64,000 bases of DNA from Corynebacterium choanae (GTDB taxonomy: Bacteria; Actinomycetota; Actinomycetes; Mycobacteriales; Mycobacteriaceae), in assembly GCF_003813965.1 (NCBI RefSeq), contig NZ_CP033896.1, positions 992,001 through 1,056,000 on the forward strand. Direction: 5' to 3'. A program made the translations under genes and the position numbers. The notes under the pieces were generated by a model. It saw only the letters and a program-made list of their open reading frames with translations. It made no database searches and had not been told where the DNA came from. This document shows positions 46,003 to 54,885 of this stretch, piece by piece. Positions within the stretch are counted from its first letter, which is position 1. Each line of letters starts with the position of its first letter.

Positions 46003-48198
46003 CTAGACACCGAACAGCTCAAACCAAGTGCTGGTGGTGTTCTCAATAGACCAGCGGGAGGCGGTAGTTTTGCATTCTTGTGCCACTCGTTCACGGGAGT
46101 CGTGCGAAGCCTGCGCCAAACTATTGATGCGGCTGGCAGCTTCTTCTGTGCTATCAACAATATATTGCTCCCCGAAGATATCGCTACTGCCGAGTCGGCG
46201 CCAGACAATCGGAAGTGCCCCGGAAGCTGCGCCTTCAGCTGGTGCAAGATGAAATGATTCAGTATCCGACGGGGACAGCACATATCCTACTCCCCGCAGC
46301 CAGTTAGCGATATCAGGGGAGAATTGATCGAAACTAATGCGGTTGCGTAGATCAGTATCCTTTCGAATTCTGTCGAAGAATTCGAGGTAGCGAATCCGCT
46401 GCAATGGATCTGTCCAGATATATTCATATTCCCAAGGCATCCGCGATTTAATCCGTAGCCTGAATCGATCATCCAATGATCGCAGAGCTCTTAAGGTTTC
46501 GACCGCTAAATCTGGACGCTTTAAGTATGGAACGATCCCAACAATCCCAACGGTGAATCTCGCCTGCGGAGTTTTTGGTCGATCCATATCCGCTGCGTCG
46601 ATCATGTTGGCAATGACATGAGTCTGTTCGGGGCGAATTGGGTAGCGATTCAGGAACAGCTGCCGATAGTGTTCGGAGACTACTACGACACCATCAATTT
46701 TTTCCCAGTCAAGCTCTTCGAGCCAATTTGCACCAAATTCAAAACCGTGCATGCGGACGAAAAGCTTCGCGCCGTTTCGCTTCTTCTTTGCGTGCCACAC
46801 CACTGCAGGGCCGCCGAATTCACAAAGGATAATGTCAGCTTCTTTGGCTGCTTTGCTCGATAACTCGGGAGTATTGACGTGTAAGGATTTCCAAGGATCG
46901 TGCGACAACTTTACATTTGGGTGCGCACTCAACGCAGCTGAAAGCTCCCCCATGAACTTAAAATCGTGCGACGCAATACAGATGCGAGTTGTCGCAGTGG
47001 TCTTCGACTTAGTTGCAGGGCTTGCGTTGAAGGGGGAGCCTGGTCGATGCTTGGCCTGTTGGCCGGCACGAAGAAGGGCTGTCGCCTGTTTGAGTCGTTC
47101 TTCGGCGGCAGTCATTGAAAACTGTTGCGCCACCGCTAATGCCCGGTGCGTGGCTTTGTTTAGCTGAGGTAACAGGTCAGCAATCGTTGCCGCCATGTCG
47201 CCTGTGGAAGCGGTACTAGTTACAAATCCCGGATAGTCAGAACCGTAAAGATCAATGTGATCAGCCGTAACGTTGATAACCGGGGCAGTGCCGGCTGCCC
47301 CATACTCCAGTGCTTTCGTTGAAATCTCCAAACTCGAGTCGAGTTCTTCGGTACGCCACCCAAGACCAATATCAGCCTGTTGAATGACAGCAATAGATTC
47401 TTCGCGCGACAGGGCGCCAAGCCATGTTACGCCAGAATCAGGATCGGCAGCTGCTTCTCGCAATGCCTGCTGCATGCGAGGTACCCAACTCGGATCACTG
47501 GCGCAGCGGTTGAACTTTTCACCGACTACGGTGAGCGTTGCAGAAATGCCGTGAGCCGATAATTCTTTCGGCAATGTGAGCATCTCGAGGGTCTTCCAAT
47601 CTCTGGCGAGTTTCCCGGAATACACGATTGATAACGGTTGCCCAATTTGACGCTGTTTATTTTGTTCTACGAACGCCATCTCTGGGATCATCGGCGGCAT
47701 GAGAACCGTTTTGCCAGCAGCAAAGGGTGCAATAGCTTCGAGATAGCTTCGCGAGCTCTGTGTCTGTGAAAACATGCGAGCTGCATTCTGTGCGATGGTA
47801 TTAAGGCGAATGCGGTTTCTGTCAGATAATTTCTCCGGTGGGAAAGGGAGATCGGTGACATAAGCCCACAGTGTGGGGGATACCGTATCATTCAAGCTCA
47901 TCTCGTAGCATACGTCGAACCCCCGAACTACAGTGCACTGAATATCATGGTTTTCGATCAACCTCGCCGCGGCATCTGCAGCGGCTTTAGCTTTCAGTTC
48001 CGACTTCGGTGCATGAATCACAACGTTGGAAATTTTTCTCAACGGACCGAGCAATAGATCTGATGTCGCTGGCATCTTGAGCTGTAGATGCACTTCGTCG
48101 GCGATCCGGCTGAGTACCTCAGTAATGGAAATGAGCCAGATCGAAGATCCGTCGATAACATTCGGGCTCACATCGCCATAGATTGCGGCTTTAAACAT
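46003..48198 (-). CDS. Tandem-domain GT4-like glycosyltransferase
   Basis: A 731-residue cytosolic protein with two GT-B type units. Unit 1 (about residues 1-400) has the C-terminal donor signature SLSIVYSGKLARDWKTLE and the segment QADIGLGWRTEELDSSLEISTKALEYGAAG, a GT4-type E-x7-E region. Unit 2 (about 420-731) has FVRMHGFEFGANWLEEL, VGIVGIVPYLKRPDLAVETL and a terminal SPSDTESFHLAPAEGAASGALPIVW motif. ATG 48198 follows AAGGGG by 5 nt. Two GT-B units in one chain suggest addition of two sugars or a repeating linkage. Sugar specificity unknown. Confidence 0.85.
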   Translation of the reverse strand: MFKAAIYGDVSPNVIDGSSIWLISITEVLSRIADEVHLQLKMPATSDLLLGPLRKISNVVIHAPKSELKAKAAADAAARLIENHDIQCTVVRGFDVCYEMSLNDTVSPTLWAYVTDLPFPPEKLSDRNRIRLNTIAQNAARMFSQTQSSRSYLEAIAPFAAGKTVLMPPMIPEMAFVEQNKQRQIGQPLSIVYSGKLARDWKTLEMLTLPKELSAHGISATLTVVGEKFNRCASDPSWVPRMQQALREAAADPDSGVTWLGALSREESIAVIQQADIGLGWRTEELDSSLEISTKALEYGAAGTAPVINVTADHIDLYGSDYPGFVTSTASTGDMAATIADLLPQLNKATHRALAVAQQFSMTAAEERLKQATALLRAGQQAKHRPGSPFNASPATKSKTTATTRICIASHDFKFMGELSAALSAHPNVKLSHDPWKSLHVNTPELSSKAAKEADIILCEFGGPAVVWHAKKKRNGAKLFVRMHGFEFGANWLEELDWEKIDGVVVVSEHYRQLFLNRYPIRPEQTHVIANMIDAADMDRPKTPQARFTVGIVGIVPYLKRPDLAVETLRALRSLDDRFRLRIKSRMPWEYEYIWTDPLQRIRYLEFFDRIRKDTDLRNRISFDQFSPDIANWLRGVGYVLSPSDTESFHLAPAEGAASGALPIVWRRLGSSDIFGEQYIVDSTEEAASRINSLAQASHDSRERVAQECKTTASRWSIENTTSTWFELFGV

Positions 48199-48200
48199 CG

Positions 48201-49127
48201 TTACCCCTTCACTTGATCGGACGTAGCAGTTGGATCGGGTAGTGAAGCGATGATAGAGGAAACTGTGGTAAATCCTGTTCCCGAATCTCGGAGCTTTTCG
48301 CATGGTAGGAGCTGGGAATTAACCACTTTGAGGTGGCAAAGATTTCGCATAGTTGCGGTGAAATGGTCGTTGTGAACGGGTTCGATGAAAACAAGTAAGC
48401 AGCCACCTTGCTTCAAACGAACGATAAGTTCCATGAGAGCAACGAACTCTAGGGTTCGTTGTGAATTGAGGAGATTCTGCCAGAGTCCGGTGAGTGCTAG
48501 TCCGTCGACAATGCAAATTTCCGGTTCGGCATCTTGCCCGTTAGCGATTTCTAGACCGGGAGCTAGGCTTTCTACGGTGACAGGCAAATCATGGTTTCTG
48601 GCGACCTCGAGCAGGGCACTAAATCGCGGAGCTGTCTGATCGCCAACGTAAAGTATGTGAATATCCCAAGGATCACAGCTTTCCTGAGTTGCCACGTTGC
48701 TGTCATCGCCTAGCATTGCTGCAAGGTATCGCCCAGAAAGCTGGGAACTGCTGTTGAGTGCGGCTGCGTATCGACCGGCGCTATGCGGATTGGTGCTTTG
48801 GCTTGGCAGGGGTGGAAAGTCGACAAGACTATGAAGGCGCTGTGATCGCTGCCGCGGATTGGGTGGAATGCTTTCAATCGTATCCACTGGGGAAGCAGGT
48901 GTGGGGAGCGTGAGTTTTTCCGCCCTTGTCAGCCGTTGGCGAATTCGTGAACTTTCCTGCCTGCTCCAAATAATTTGCAAGGCCACAGCGGCGGAAAACA
49001 GCAATACACCGATGCCGACGAAGGCGCCGAGGTGAAACAGTGCACCTATGGCGACGAGCACAGCTCCGCTTCCCACGAGTCCAATAAGCGAGCGCAGCTG
49101 GGTAAGTTTCGAAAGCAGTGCCTTCAT
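48201..49127 (-). CDS. Membrane-anchored unknown protein of the glycan locus
   Basis: A 308-residue protein with two adjacent N-terminal hydrophobic helices (about residues 14-33 and 36-53). A basic coiled stretch, a Pro/Ser-rich linker and a soluble domain (about 150-308) with alternating strands follow (IHILYVGDQTAPRFSALLEVA, GGCLLVFIEPVHNDHF). The soluble part resembles a Rossmann or methyltransferase-like fold but has no clear cofactor motif. The ATG overlaps the wecC stop by one base and the tandem GT4 gene follows after 2 bp. It could tether glycosyltransferases to the membrane. Function unknown. Confidence 0.78.
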   Translation of the reverse strand: MKALLSKLTQLRSLIGLVGSGAVLVAIGALFHLGAFVGIGVLLFSAAVALQIIWSRQESSRIRQRLTRAEKLTLPTPASPVDTIESIPPNPRQRSQRLHSLVDFPPLPSQSTNPHSAGRYAAALNSSSQLSGRYLAAMLGDDSNVATQESCDPWDIHILYVGDQTAPRFSALLEVARNHDLPVTVESLAPGLEIANGQDAEPEICIVDGLALTGLWQNLLNSQRTLEFVALMELIVRLKQGGCLLVFIEPVHNDHFTATMRNLCHLKVVNSQLLPCEKLRDSGTGFTTVSSIIASLPDPTATSDQVKG

Positions 49128-50389
49128 TATCGCCAAACTCCACGGGTGTCGATGACAACAGCATTCGGGGCAAGTTGCTTCGCAGTAGTCGCCCGGAATT
49201 GCTCGTGGTCAACAAGCAATACCAGCACATCAGTGTGAGCAGGAATTGCAGACAACTCGACCAACGCAACATGGTCGAAAGATGCCAACTGGGGCGGCAG
49301 TTTATTGATATTTGGTTCAACAACTGCAATGGATCCATGAGAGACTGCGGTAGCTACCGCTTTGCTAATTTCCACTGCAGGAGATTCGCGCAGATCGTCA
49401 ATATCGGCCTTAAAAGCCAGACCGAGTAGTGCGATGGTTGGATTGTCAATGTGTTCTATAGCGTCCAAGATTTTGCCGAGTACCCACTGTGGTTTCGCAT
49501 TATTGACTTCCCGTGCCGTCCGGATTAGCTGTGCTTCTGTTGGTGCTGAGGCAACGATAAACCAAGGATCCACCGCGATGCAGTGCCCTCCAACACCCGG
49601 GCCTGGTTGCAGAATATTGACCCGGGGATGGTGATTCGCCAGATCAATGAGTTCCCAAACGTCGATATCGAGGGACGCAGCGATACGTGAGAGTTCGTTT
49701 GCAAAGGCGATGTTAACATCGCGGAATGAATTCTCAGTGAGCTTGGCCATCTCTGCGGTTCGGTCGTCGGTTGCAAGCAGTTCGCCGTGGCAGAAGCTTG
49801 CATAAATTTCCGATGCACGTCGAGTGGCCTCTGGGCTTGCACCACCGATGATTCGATCGTTGGAGCGTAATTCCTCCATTGCTTTCCCGGGCAGAATTCG
49901 CTCTGGGCAGTGCGCAAAATATAGAGTTTTGCCTGGATTTTCGTTTGCTCCTGGTGACCCATCACGGAACAAGTCTGGTCGCAGCTCAAGCAGATAATCC
50001 GCCATTCGACGGGTGGTAAGCGGTGGGGAAGTAGATTCCAGAACCACTAACTGATCGCCGTCCAAGACCGGAGCAATCGCTTCGGCTGCCGACAAAATGA
50101 ACTTCATGTCTACGCTGTGGTCATCGTTGAAAGGGGTAGGAACTGCAATAATGTAAGCGTCCGCTGATACGGGGGTTGTCGTGGCCCTGAACCGACCCGA
50201 ATCGAGGGCTTTGCGGAGCTCAGTTTCTAGGCCAGGTTCCAGTATGGTGACTTCGCCTCGATTGATCTTTTCGACGTTGTCGGCGTTGATGTCGAAGCCG
50301 ATGACTTGCATCCCGTGGTTGGCCATTACTACTGCGGTCGGTAAACCGATATATCCGAGTCCGACAAAACACACAGACGGTGCACTCAT
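49127..50389 (-). CDS. wecC: UDP-N-acetyl-D-mannosamine dehydrogenase
   Basis: NAD-dependent oxidation of UDP-ManNAc (made by WecB) to UDP-ManNAcA. 420 residues with the Rossmann motif FVGLGYIGLPTAVVMANHG, the substrate segment AHCPERILPGKAMEEL, the TENSFRDVNIAFANEL helix and the catalytic Cys270 in GPGVGGHCIAVDPWF. This last motif separates the WecC/CapL group from Ugd. ATG 50389 has AGGAAG 7 nt upstream and is the first gene of the minus-strand run. Together with wecB and ugd it indicates a polymer containing one or two uronic acids. Confidence 0.93.
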   Translation of the reverse strand: MSAPSVCFVGLGYIGLPTAVVMANHGMQVIGFDINADNVEKINRGEVTILEPGLETELRKALDSGRFRATTTPVSADAYIIAVPTPFNDDHSVDMKFILSAAEAIAPVLDGDQLVVLESTSPPLTTRRMADYLLELRPDLFRDGSPGANENPGKTLYFAHCPERILPGKAMEELRSNDRIIGGASPEATRRASEIYASFCHGELLATDDRTAEMAKLTENSFRDVNIAFANELSRIAASLDIDVWELIDLANHHPRVNILQPGPGVGGHCIAVDPWFIVASAPTEAQLIRTAREVNNAKPQWVLGKILDAIEHIDNPTIALLGLAFKADIDDLRESPAVEISKAVATAVSHGSIAVVEPNINKLPPQLASFDHVALVELSAIPAHTDVLVLLVDHEQFRATTAKQLAPNAVVIDTRGVWR

Positions 50390-50965
50390 GAAGTAGCTTC
50401 CTATTGGCAATTGTTAATGATAAGAACGATGGCCTCGTTGACCACTGCCGACGTGTTGACAGTGGATCACTGCCGACGGGTAGGAACTGGAGAAATGCTA
50501 AAAACACACTTGCTCCCGGGAAAGAGGCACAGCGCTTTCAGCTTAGCAGCAAAATGCTTTCATATCCCCCAAAGGGGCGAGGTGTACCCGAGTGGTTTCT
50601 GTCGTGAAAAGTCGACCTGCGCTGTTCCGGATGAGTTTTAACTCCCCTGAAAGCACCTGGAAATTAAAACCTGCCTGCAATCGTAAGTAGAACACATACG
50701 CTGGTAGCGCAGTCCCTTCGCAACAATGCAGTGGGCAGCCCTGTCGTAACAATGCAGTGGACAGTCTACAACCTGAGGTCAGCGCTTGGCATGGTTGGTA
50801 TTTGTTCGGGCGAAGTTGAGGGTGGTGGCTCCAGGTACTCGCCTAGCGACAACGGTAGTTAGATGTGGTGTTATTCTTGACCCGACAGTGTGTAAAACCT
50901 CCAAGGCTCTTTCAACGCGCCGCTGGAACTGAGCACATCTTCGGAAGAAAGCCAACGATAGATTG
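50390..50965. other. Divergent promoter region of the glycan locus
   Basis: About 575 bp between the minus-strand biosynthesis run and the plus-strand exporter genes. No supported gene. It should hold both promoters and contains a direct repeat listed separately and two CACTGCCGACG copies near 50444 and 50469. Confidence 0.5.
50722..50764. repeat. 17-bp direct repeat, 26-bp period
   Basis: AACAATGCAGTGGGCAG (50722-50738) and AACAATGCAGTGGACAG (50748-50764) differ at one base. They lie in the divergent regulatory region, so they could be paired binding sites or just another TGCAGTG-type intergenic repeat. Confidence 0.6.
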
Positions 50966-51841
50966 ATGAAAACCTCAGGTGTTCAGAGCTTAGATGCCAG
51001 TCACGCCTATTCTGCGCTAAAGCCGGTGACGGGCAGGCCTCCGCTAGGTTTATACCTTCAACGTTTGTTTCAGAGACGCTATTTTATCCGTGCTGAAGCT
51101 CGTGCCAAGGTGGCAACGAGTAACCAAAATTTGTTGCTAGGACGAGCCTGGCTCATTCTTGGTCCGTTGCTGGATGCCGGGGTTTATGGCTTGATCTTTG
51201 GAGTGTTGTTGAAAACCTCCCGTGGTATTGAGCACTTCATTCCTTTTCTTCTCATTGGGGTTACGTTCTTTGGGTTTTCTAGTAAAGCACTCAATGCTGG
51301 CTCTGGGCTGATTTCTGCGAGGAAAAACTTCATCAAAGCGTTTGCCTTCCCGCGAGCAGCACTAGTTCTATCGCAGTCACTCAAACTGATCTACGACTCC
51401 ATCCCTATGGTACTGGTGGCCTTAGCTGTGACATTATGGTTTCCGCAAGGCATTGGATGGCCATTCTGGACATGGTTGTTGCTGCCAGTAGTGTGGGGTC
51501 TGCAAGCGATTTTCAATACTGGATTAATCTTTGTTGGGGCAACGCTCACCGACGCTCTTCCCGACCTAAAAAGGGTCATAAGTTATGCAACACGGATTTG
51601 GTTCTATTCCTCTGGGGTGTTTTTTTCCGTCGACGCCGTCGTCAGCGGTAATCCGATATTGCGGCAACTGGTGAACTTGAATCCCGCATATTGGATTCTC
51701 GATATGGCGAGAGACTTGGTGGTGTATGGAGAAATTCCAACACTAGCTGCTTGGTTGCGTCTCGTAGCCTGGGCGCTCGGAACGTTGCTGTTTGGGTTCT
51801 TACTGTTTTGGGCGCGTGAAGAATCCTATGGGAAAGGTTGA
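50966..51841 (+). CDS. ABC-2 type polysaccharide exporter, membrane subunit (Wzm-like)
   Basis: Inner-membrane permease of 291 residues with six hydrophobic segments. It is of the ABC-2/TagG/Wzm family, which exports lipid-linked polysaccharide or teichoic-acid-like polymers. The opening LQRLFQRRYFIRAEARAKVATSNQNLLLGRAWLILGP has the amphipathic gate helix and the family N-terminal L-G-x-x-W-x-x-L-x-P pattern. ATG 50966 lacks a close ribosome site (GGAAGAAAG is 16 nt away). The ATPase gene starts 14 bp after its stop. It faces the biosynthesis run and is the natural exit route for its product. Confidence 0.9.
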   Translation: MKTSGVQSLDASHAYSALKPVTGRPPLGLYLQRLFQRRYFIRAEARAKVATSNQNLLLGRAWLILGPLLDAGVYGLIFGVLLKTSRGIEHFIPFLLIGVTFFGFSSKALNAGSGLISARKNFIKAFAFPRAALVLSQSLKLIYDSIPMVLVALAVTLWFPQGIGWPFWTWLLLPVVWGLQAIFNTGLIFVGATLTDALPDLKRVISYATRIWFYSSGVFFSVDAVVSGNPILRQLVNLNPAYWILDMARDLVVYGEIPTLAAWLRLVAWALGTLLFGFLLFWAREESYGKG

Positions 51842-51855
51842 GAGGAGTCGAGGTT

Positions 51856-52683
51856 ATGCAAGACGAAGTTACTAGCAAAGACCAGGTAGCGGTGCACGTC
51901 GAACATCTCAGCGTCCATTACAAGGTGGATGTGTTGCCGTCACCGAAACAATCGCGGGAGCAGAAATCTCGTTCATTGTTGGGCTCTTTCCAACGGACAA
52001 GAAAGCGATTAGTAAAAGCCTTAGATGACATCCATCTCACAGTCAATGATGGTGAATCGGTGGCCTTGGTTGGTCTCAATGGATCTGGAAAATCGACCCT
52101 ATTGCGGGCAATCGGTGGTCTTGAAACGCCAACATCCGGATTTGTGTTAGCGAAAGAGCAGCCAATTTTGCTTGGCGTCTCCGCCGCCCTTGAATCAGGC
52201 ATTTCGGGGTACGAGAACATTCGTCTGGGCTGCCTCGCAATGGGGTTGTCGCCAGCAGAGATTGACGAGCAGATCGATGAGATTCGCTCCTTTATCGACA
52301 TCGGCGATGCCATCTTCAACCCGATGAAAACCTACTCTTCCGGGATGCAGGCGCGATTGCGATTCGCAATCACCACAATGGTCGAACCGAAAATTATGAT
52401 GATCGATGAAGCGTTGGCTACCGGAGACTCCTCATTTGTCGAGCGCTCGCGAAAAAAAATGCGGGGCCTTACAGAACGTGCAGGAACTTTGTTTTTGGTC
52501 TCTCACGATCGGAAAACTGTGCGCCAGATGTGTGACCGGGCAATTTGGCTACATCAAGGTCAGCTCATCGCTGATGGCGAAACACGGCCACTGCTGGATC
52601 TATACAACACTTTCATTGGCATGCTAAATGAGGGAAAGCAGCAGGAGGCCGCCGAGTTTGCGGTTTCGGTTCGACAACAATAG
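51856..52683 (+). CDS. ABC-2 type polysaccharide exporter, ATPase subunit (Wzt-like)
   Basis: A 275-residue ATPase of the TagH/Wzt/KpsT group, partner of the permease upstream. Walker A is GLNGSGKST (residues 73-81), the signature is YSSGMQARLRFA, Walker B is IMMIDEALATGD and the H-loop is LVSHDRK. The N-terminus carries the Wzt/TagH-type VHVEHLSVHYKVDV strand pair. There is no extended C-terminal carbohydrate-binding domain, so recognition of a terminal sugar cap is unlikely. ATG 51856 has AGAGGAG 8 nt upstream, overlapping the permease stop. It is convergent with the heparinase-like gene, whose end is 28 bp away. Confidence 0.93.
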   Translation: MQDEVTSKDQVAVHVEHLSVHYKVDVLPSPKQSREQKSRSLLGSFQRTRKRLVKALDDIHLTVNDGESVALVGLNGSGKSTLLRAIGGLETPTSGFVLAKEQPILLGVSAALESGISGYENIRLGCLAMGLSPAEIDEQIDEIRSFIDIGDAIFNPMKTYSSGMQARLRFAITTMVEPKIMMIDEALATGDSSFVERSRKKMRGLTERAGTLFLVSHDRKTVRQMCDRAIWLHQGQLIADGETRPLLDLYNTFIGMLNEGKQQEAAEFAVSVRQQ

Positions 52684-52710
52684 CTCGGCACGCCCGTTAG
52701 ATCTCAGCAG

Positions 52711-54507
52711 CTAGTTGTGGTTGAAGCATTCCGAGCGCAAAGGATCCACCTCGATGATGTGAGCAGGTGCCTTAGGACGGAACGCGATATGCAACAGATC
52801 CTGATTCTCGTGCCGGAGCTGAACGGTGATTGTGTCGCGTGAAGTCGCTGCATTCGCTTGCAAAGCGTTGTCGAGGCTGAATACCGTAACACTGACAGGT
52901 TTTTTGCCGGTCGTGGTTTTCCTAACAGCTAGTGACGGTACGCTTGTACCGTTTGCAGTTGCGATCCACCCCAGCCGCGGCTCGTGCGATCCATAAAATG
53001 CTTCGATCTTACTCGTGGGGGTTACTTGGATCATGCGAAGGACACGATTGTTCACGTTGATACGTACGACGTCTGTGGAACCAGTAAGTGAATCGAGACT
53101 AGTGCCTTGAGTAAATAACCAAGTGGAGGCGAGCGAAACCTCGGCTTTGCTGTCGTCCGGATGAAGCCAATCGGCAATTACCAGTGTTTTCGCCTCTGGA
53201 ACAAACACCACTTGACGTTCCCTTGCGCCGTGCTCGTAAGCGCGATGAGCGATGCCAAAAGAGTACAAGGGGACGGCTGAAGCACCTACAAAGCTCGTTG
53301 AGGCATAGTTTAGTTTAGCTCCGTGTTCCCATTTGAAATGGCCCAATCCTGTAGCAATAGGTCCGTTGTGTCCATGCTCAAGTTGCTCGTAGGATCGAAC
53401 GACTTTGTCGTTATATCCGGAGAATCCTGGATCGCATAACACCTGATCGGTTCCGTCAGTCCAGACAACACTGAGATGATCACGATGACCGTGAATTCTC
53501 CGGAATGTGCCATACCTTGTTGCTAGATGTGAACGATGAGAAGCATCTGTGTGCTCATAGCCGTCGCGGATAAATAACCAACCGTCGCGATACACTTTGA
53601 TTCCCGAGACCAGCGGGCTCGCCGGCACATCAATCGTTGGACGTGCCTCGGGCTTCCATGAGCCAGGCATCGTGTCGCCGAACGCAACAGGAAACCCAAT
53701 AGAATTGGTAGCCCATGCGGTGAAATCGGGGATGAGATGGATCCGATCAAAGTCCTTTGGCACACTACCGGTGAGGGATTGAATCTTGTCCTCTGCGGTT
53801 TTTAGACGTCGATACATGTAACCGGCATAATGGGTGGCCTGTTCGGAGATAACCCCTTGCTCGTCGGCATATTCTTTGATCGCATCACAAATACGTCGAG
53901 AACCTAAAGTAATAGCATCGTCGCTCTGCAACAAATTACCCAAGTCAAGGAGGGCGATAGACTGATCAAGTCCATGATTCCAAGCTCCATCATAATGCTC
54001 GTTTGCACCTAACCACATGAGATGTTGCTGCAACAGTGCAACATGTGGCTCCAGATCCACTAGACCTAAACCAATAGCGTTACAAAGATTTATCGCCCGA
54101 AGCGCAGTCTGATGTGCGCCCCAGGCAGGTTCATCAGCTTCAGTTGCGAACGAAGAACACCATGAGTTAATAACTGAGCTGGCGAGCTCTTTGATTGAGG
54201 GATCGCCCTCTTTGAGGAACTTGCCTTGCAGGGGATTCAAGAAACCGAAAGAGTGGAGACGGAAGAAGTCCGTAGGGTTGGCATTGTTCGGCTGCCAACT
54301 ATCCTCACCCTTCCAAAAGGCAAAGTTGTCCCCTCGAATTCCTATCTTTCCCTTTCTGAGGTCGTCAATGTAAGACTCAGTAAACGCAAAGTGATCCTGC
54401 CAGTAGGACGAAGCTGTCATGGAGGCAACGTTAGCATGTCCGACGGATTTGGTCGTGTAGTGAAAATTTTCGCATCGTTTGCTATCTGAAGTTAAGCTGA
54501 TGGTCAT
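52711..54507 (-). CDS. Heparinase II/III-like protein (polysaccharide lyase fold)
   Basis: A 598-residue protein. Residues about 60-300 look like an alpha/alpha toroid (FFRLHSFGFLNPLQGKF, WCSSFATEADEPAWGAHQTALRAINLC, GANEHYDGAWNHGLDQSIALLDLGNLL, EQATHYAGYMYRRLK). A beta-rich half with HRSHLATRYGTFRRIHGHRDHLSVVW and DPGFSGYNDK follows, matching the heparinase II/III C-terminal domain. His, Tyr and Asn candidates for catalysis are in these motifs. No signal peptide is visible, so it may act inside the cell or be released otherwise. An alternative start is ATG 54420. Its place between the exporter and a glycosyltransferase suggests it trims or degrades the locus polymer, probably one with uronic acids. 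Confidence 0.85.
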   Translation of the reverse strand: MTISLTSDSKRCENFHYTTKSVGHANVASMTASSYWQDHFAFTESYIDDLRKGKIGIRGDNFAFWKGEDSWQPNNANPTDFFRLHSFGFLNPLQGKFLKEGDPSIKELASSVINSWCSSFATEADEPAWGAHQTALRAINLCNAIGLGLVDLEPHVALLQQHLMWLGANEHYDGAWNHGLDQSIALLDLGNLLQSDDAITLGSRRICDAIKEYADEQGVISEQATHYAGYMYRRLKTAEDKIQSLTGSVPKDFDRIHLIPDFTAWATNSIGFPVAFGDTMPGSWKPEARPTIDVPASPLVSGIKVYRDGWLFIRDGYEHTDASHRSHLATRYGTFRRIHGHRDHLSVVWTDGTDQVLCDPGFSGYNDKVVRSYEQLEHGHNGPIATGLGHFKWEHGAKLNYASTSFVGASAVPLYSFGIAHRAYEHGARERQVVFVPEAKTLVIADWLHPDDSKAEVSLASTWLFTQGTSLDSLTGSTDVVRINVNNRVLRMIQVTPTSKIEAFYGSHEPRLGWIATANGTSVPSLAVRKTTTGKKPVSVTVFSLDNALQANAATSRDTITVQLRHENQDLLHIAFRPKAPAHIIEVDPLRSECFNHN

Positions 54508-54885
54508 TAGGGTTTGTGTTGTGCAAACTTAAAGGTGCCATGCGGATATGTAACGCTAAGGACATTCATCGTGCTCGCGATAGGGAAGGCCGATCCGGCA
54601 AGGAATGGCCTGGGTTGGCTGCAGGTTTGAGGCACTGGTTTCAATTGACCGAACAGGAAAACAGGTAGGATCAAGTCAGTGGCGGCTTGCGCGCTCGGTT
54701 AACGGCTGTCTCCAGCGACTCACTCACAGGAAGATCGCCTGCGAAACTAATTGTTTCATCTGAAGGTTTGCCTGCTAGGCGTCGTCAATCATGACATGGA
54801 GTAGCACGCTCCCGCGACCACTGACAAGAAAAATATTAAGTTCTTGTATTTTCAACTGCTGGGCCATCGAATTTGAGGAATAAAA
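54508..54885. other. Divergent intergenic region
   Basis: About 380 bp between the heparinase-like gene and the last glycosyltransferase of the locus. No supported gene. It should contain both promoters. AT-rich near 54820-54880. Confidence 0.45.
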
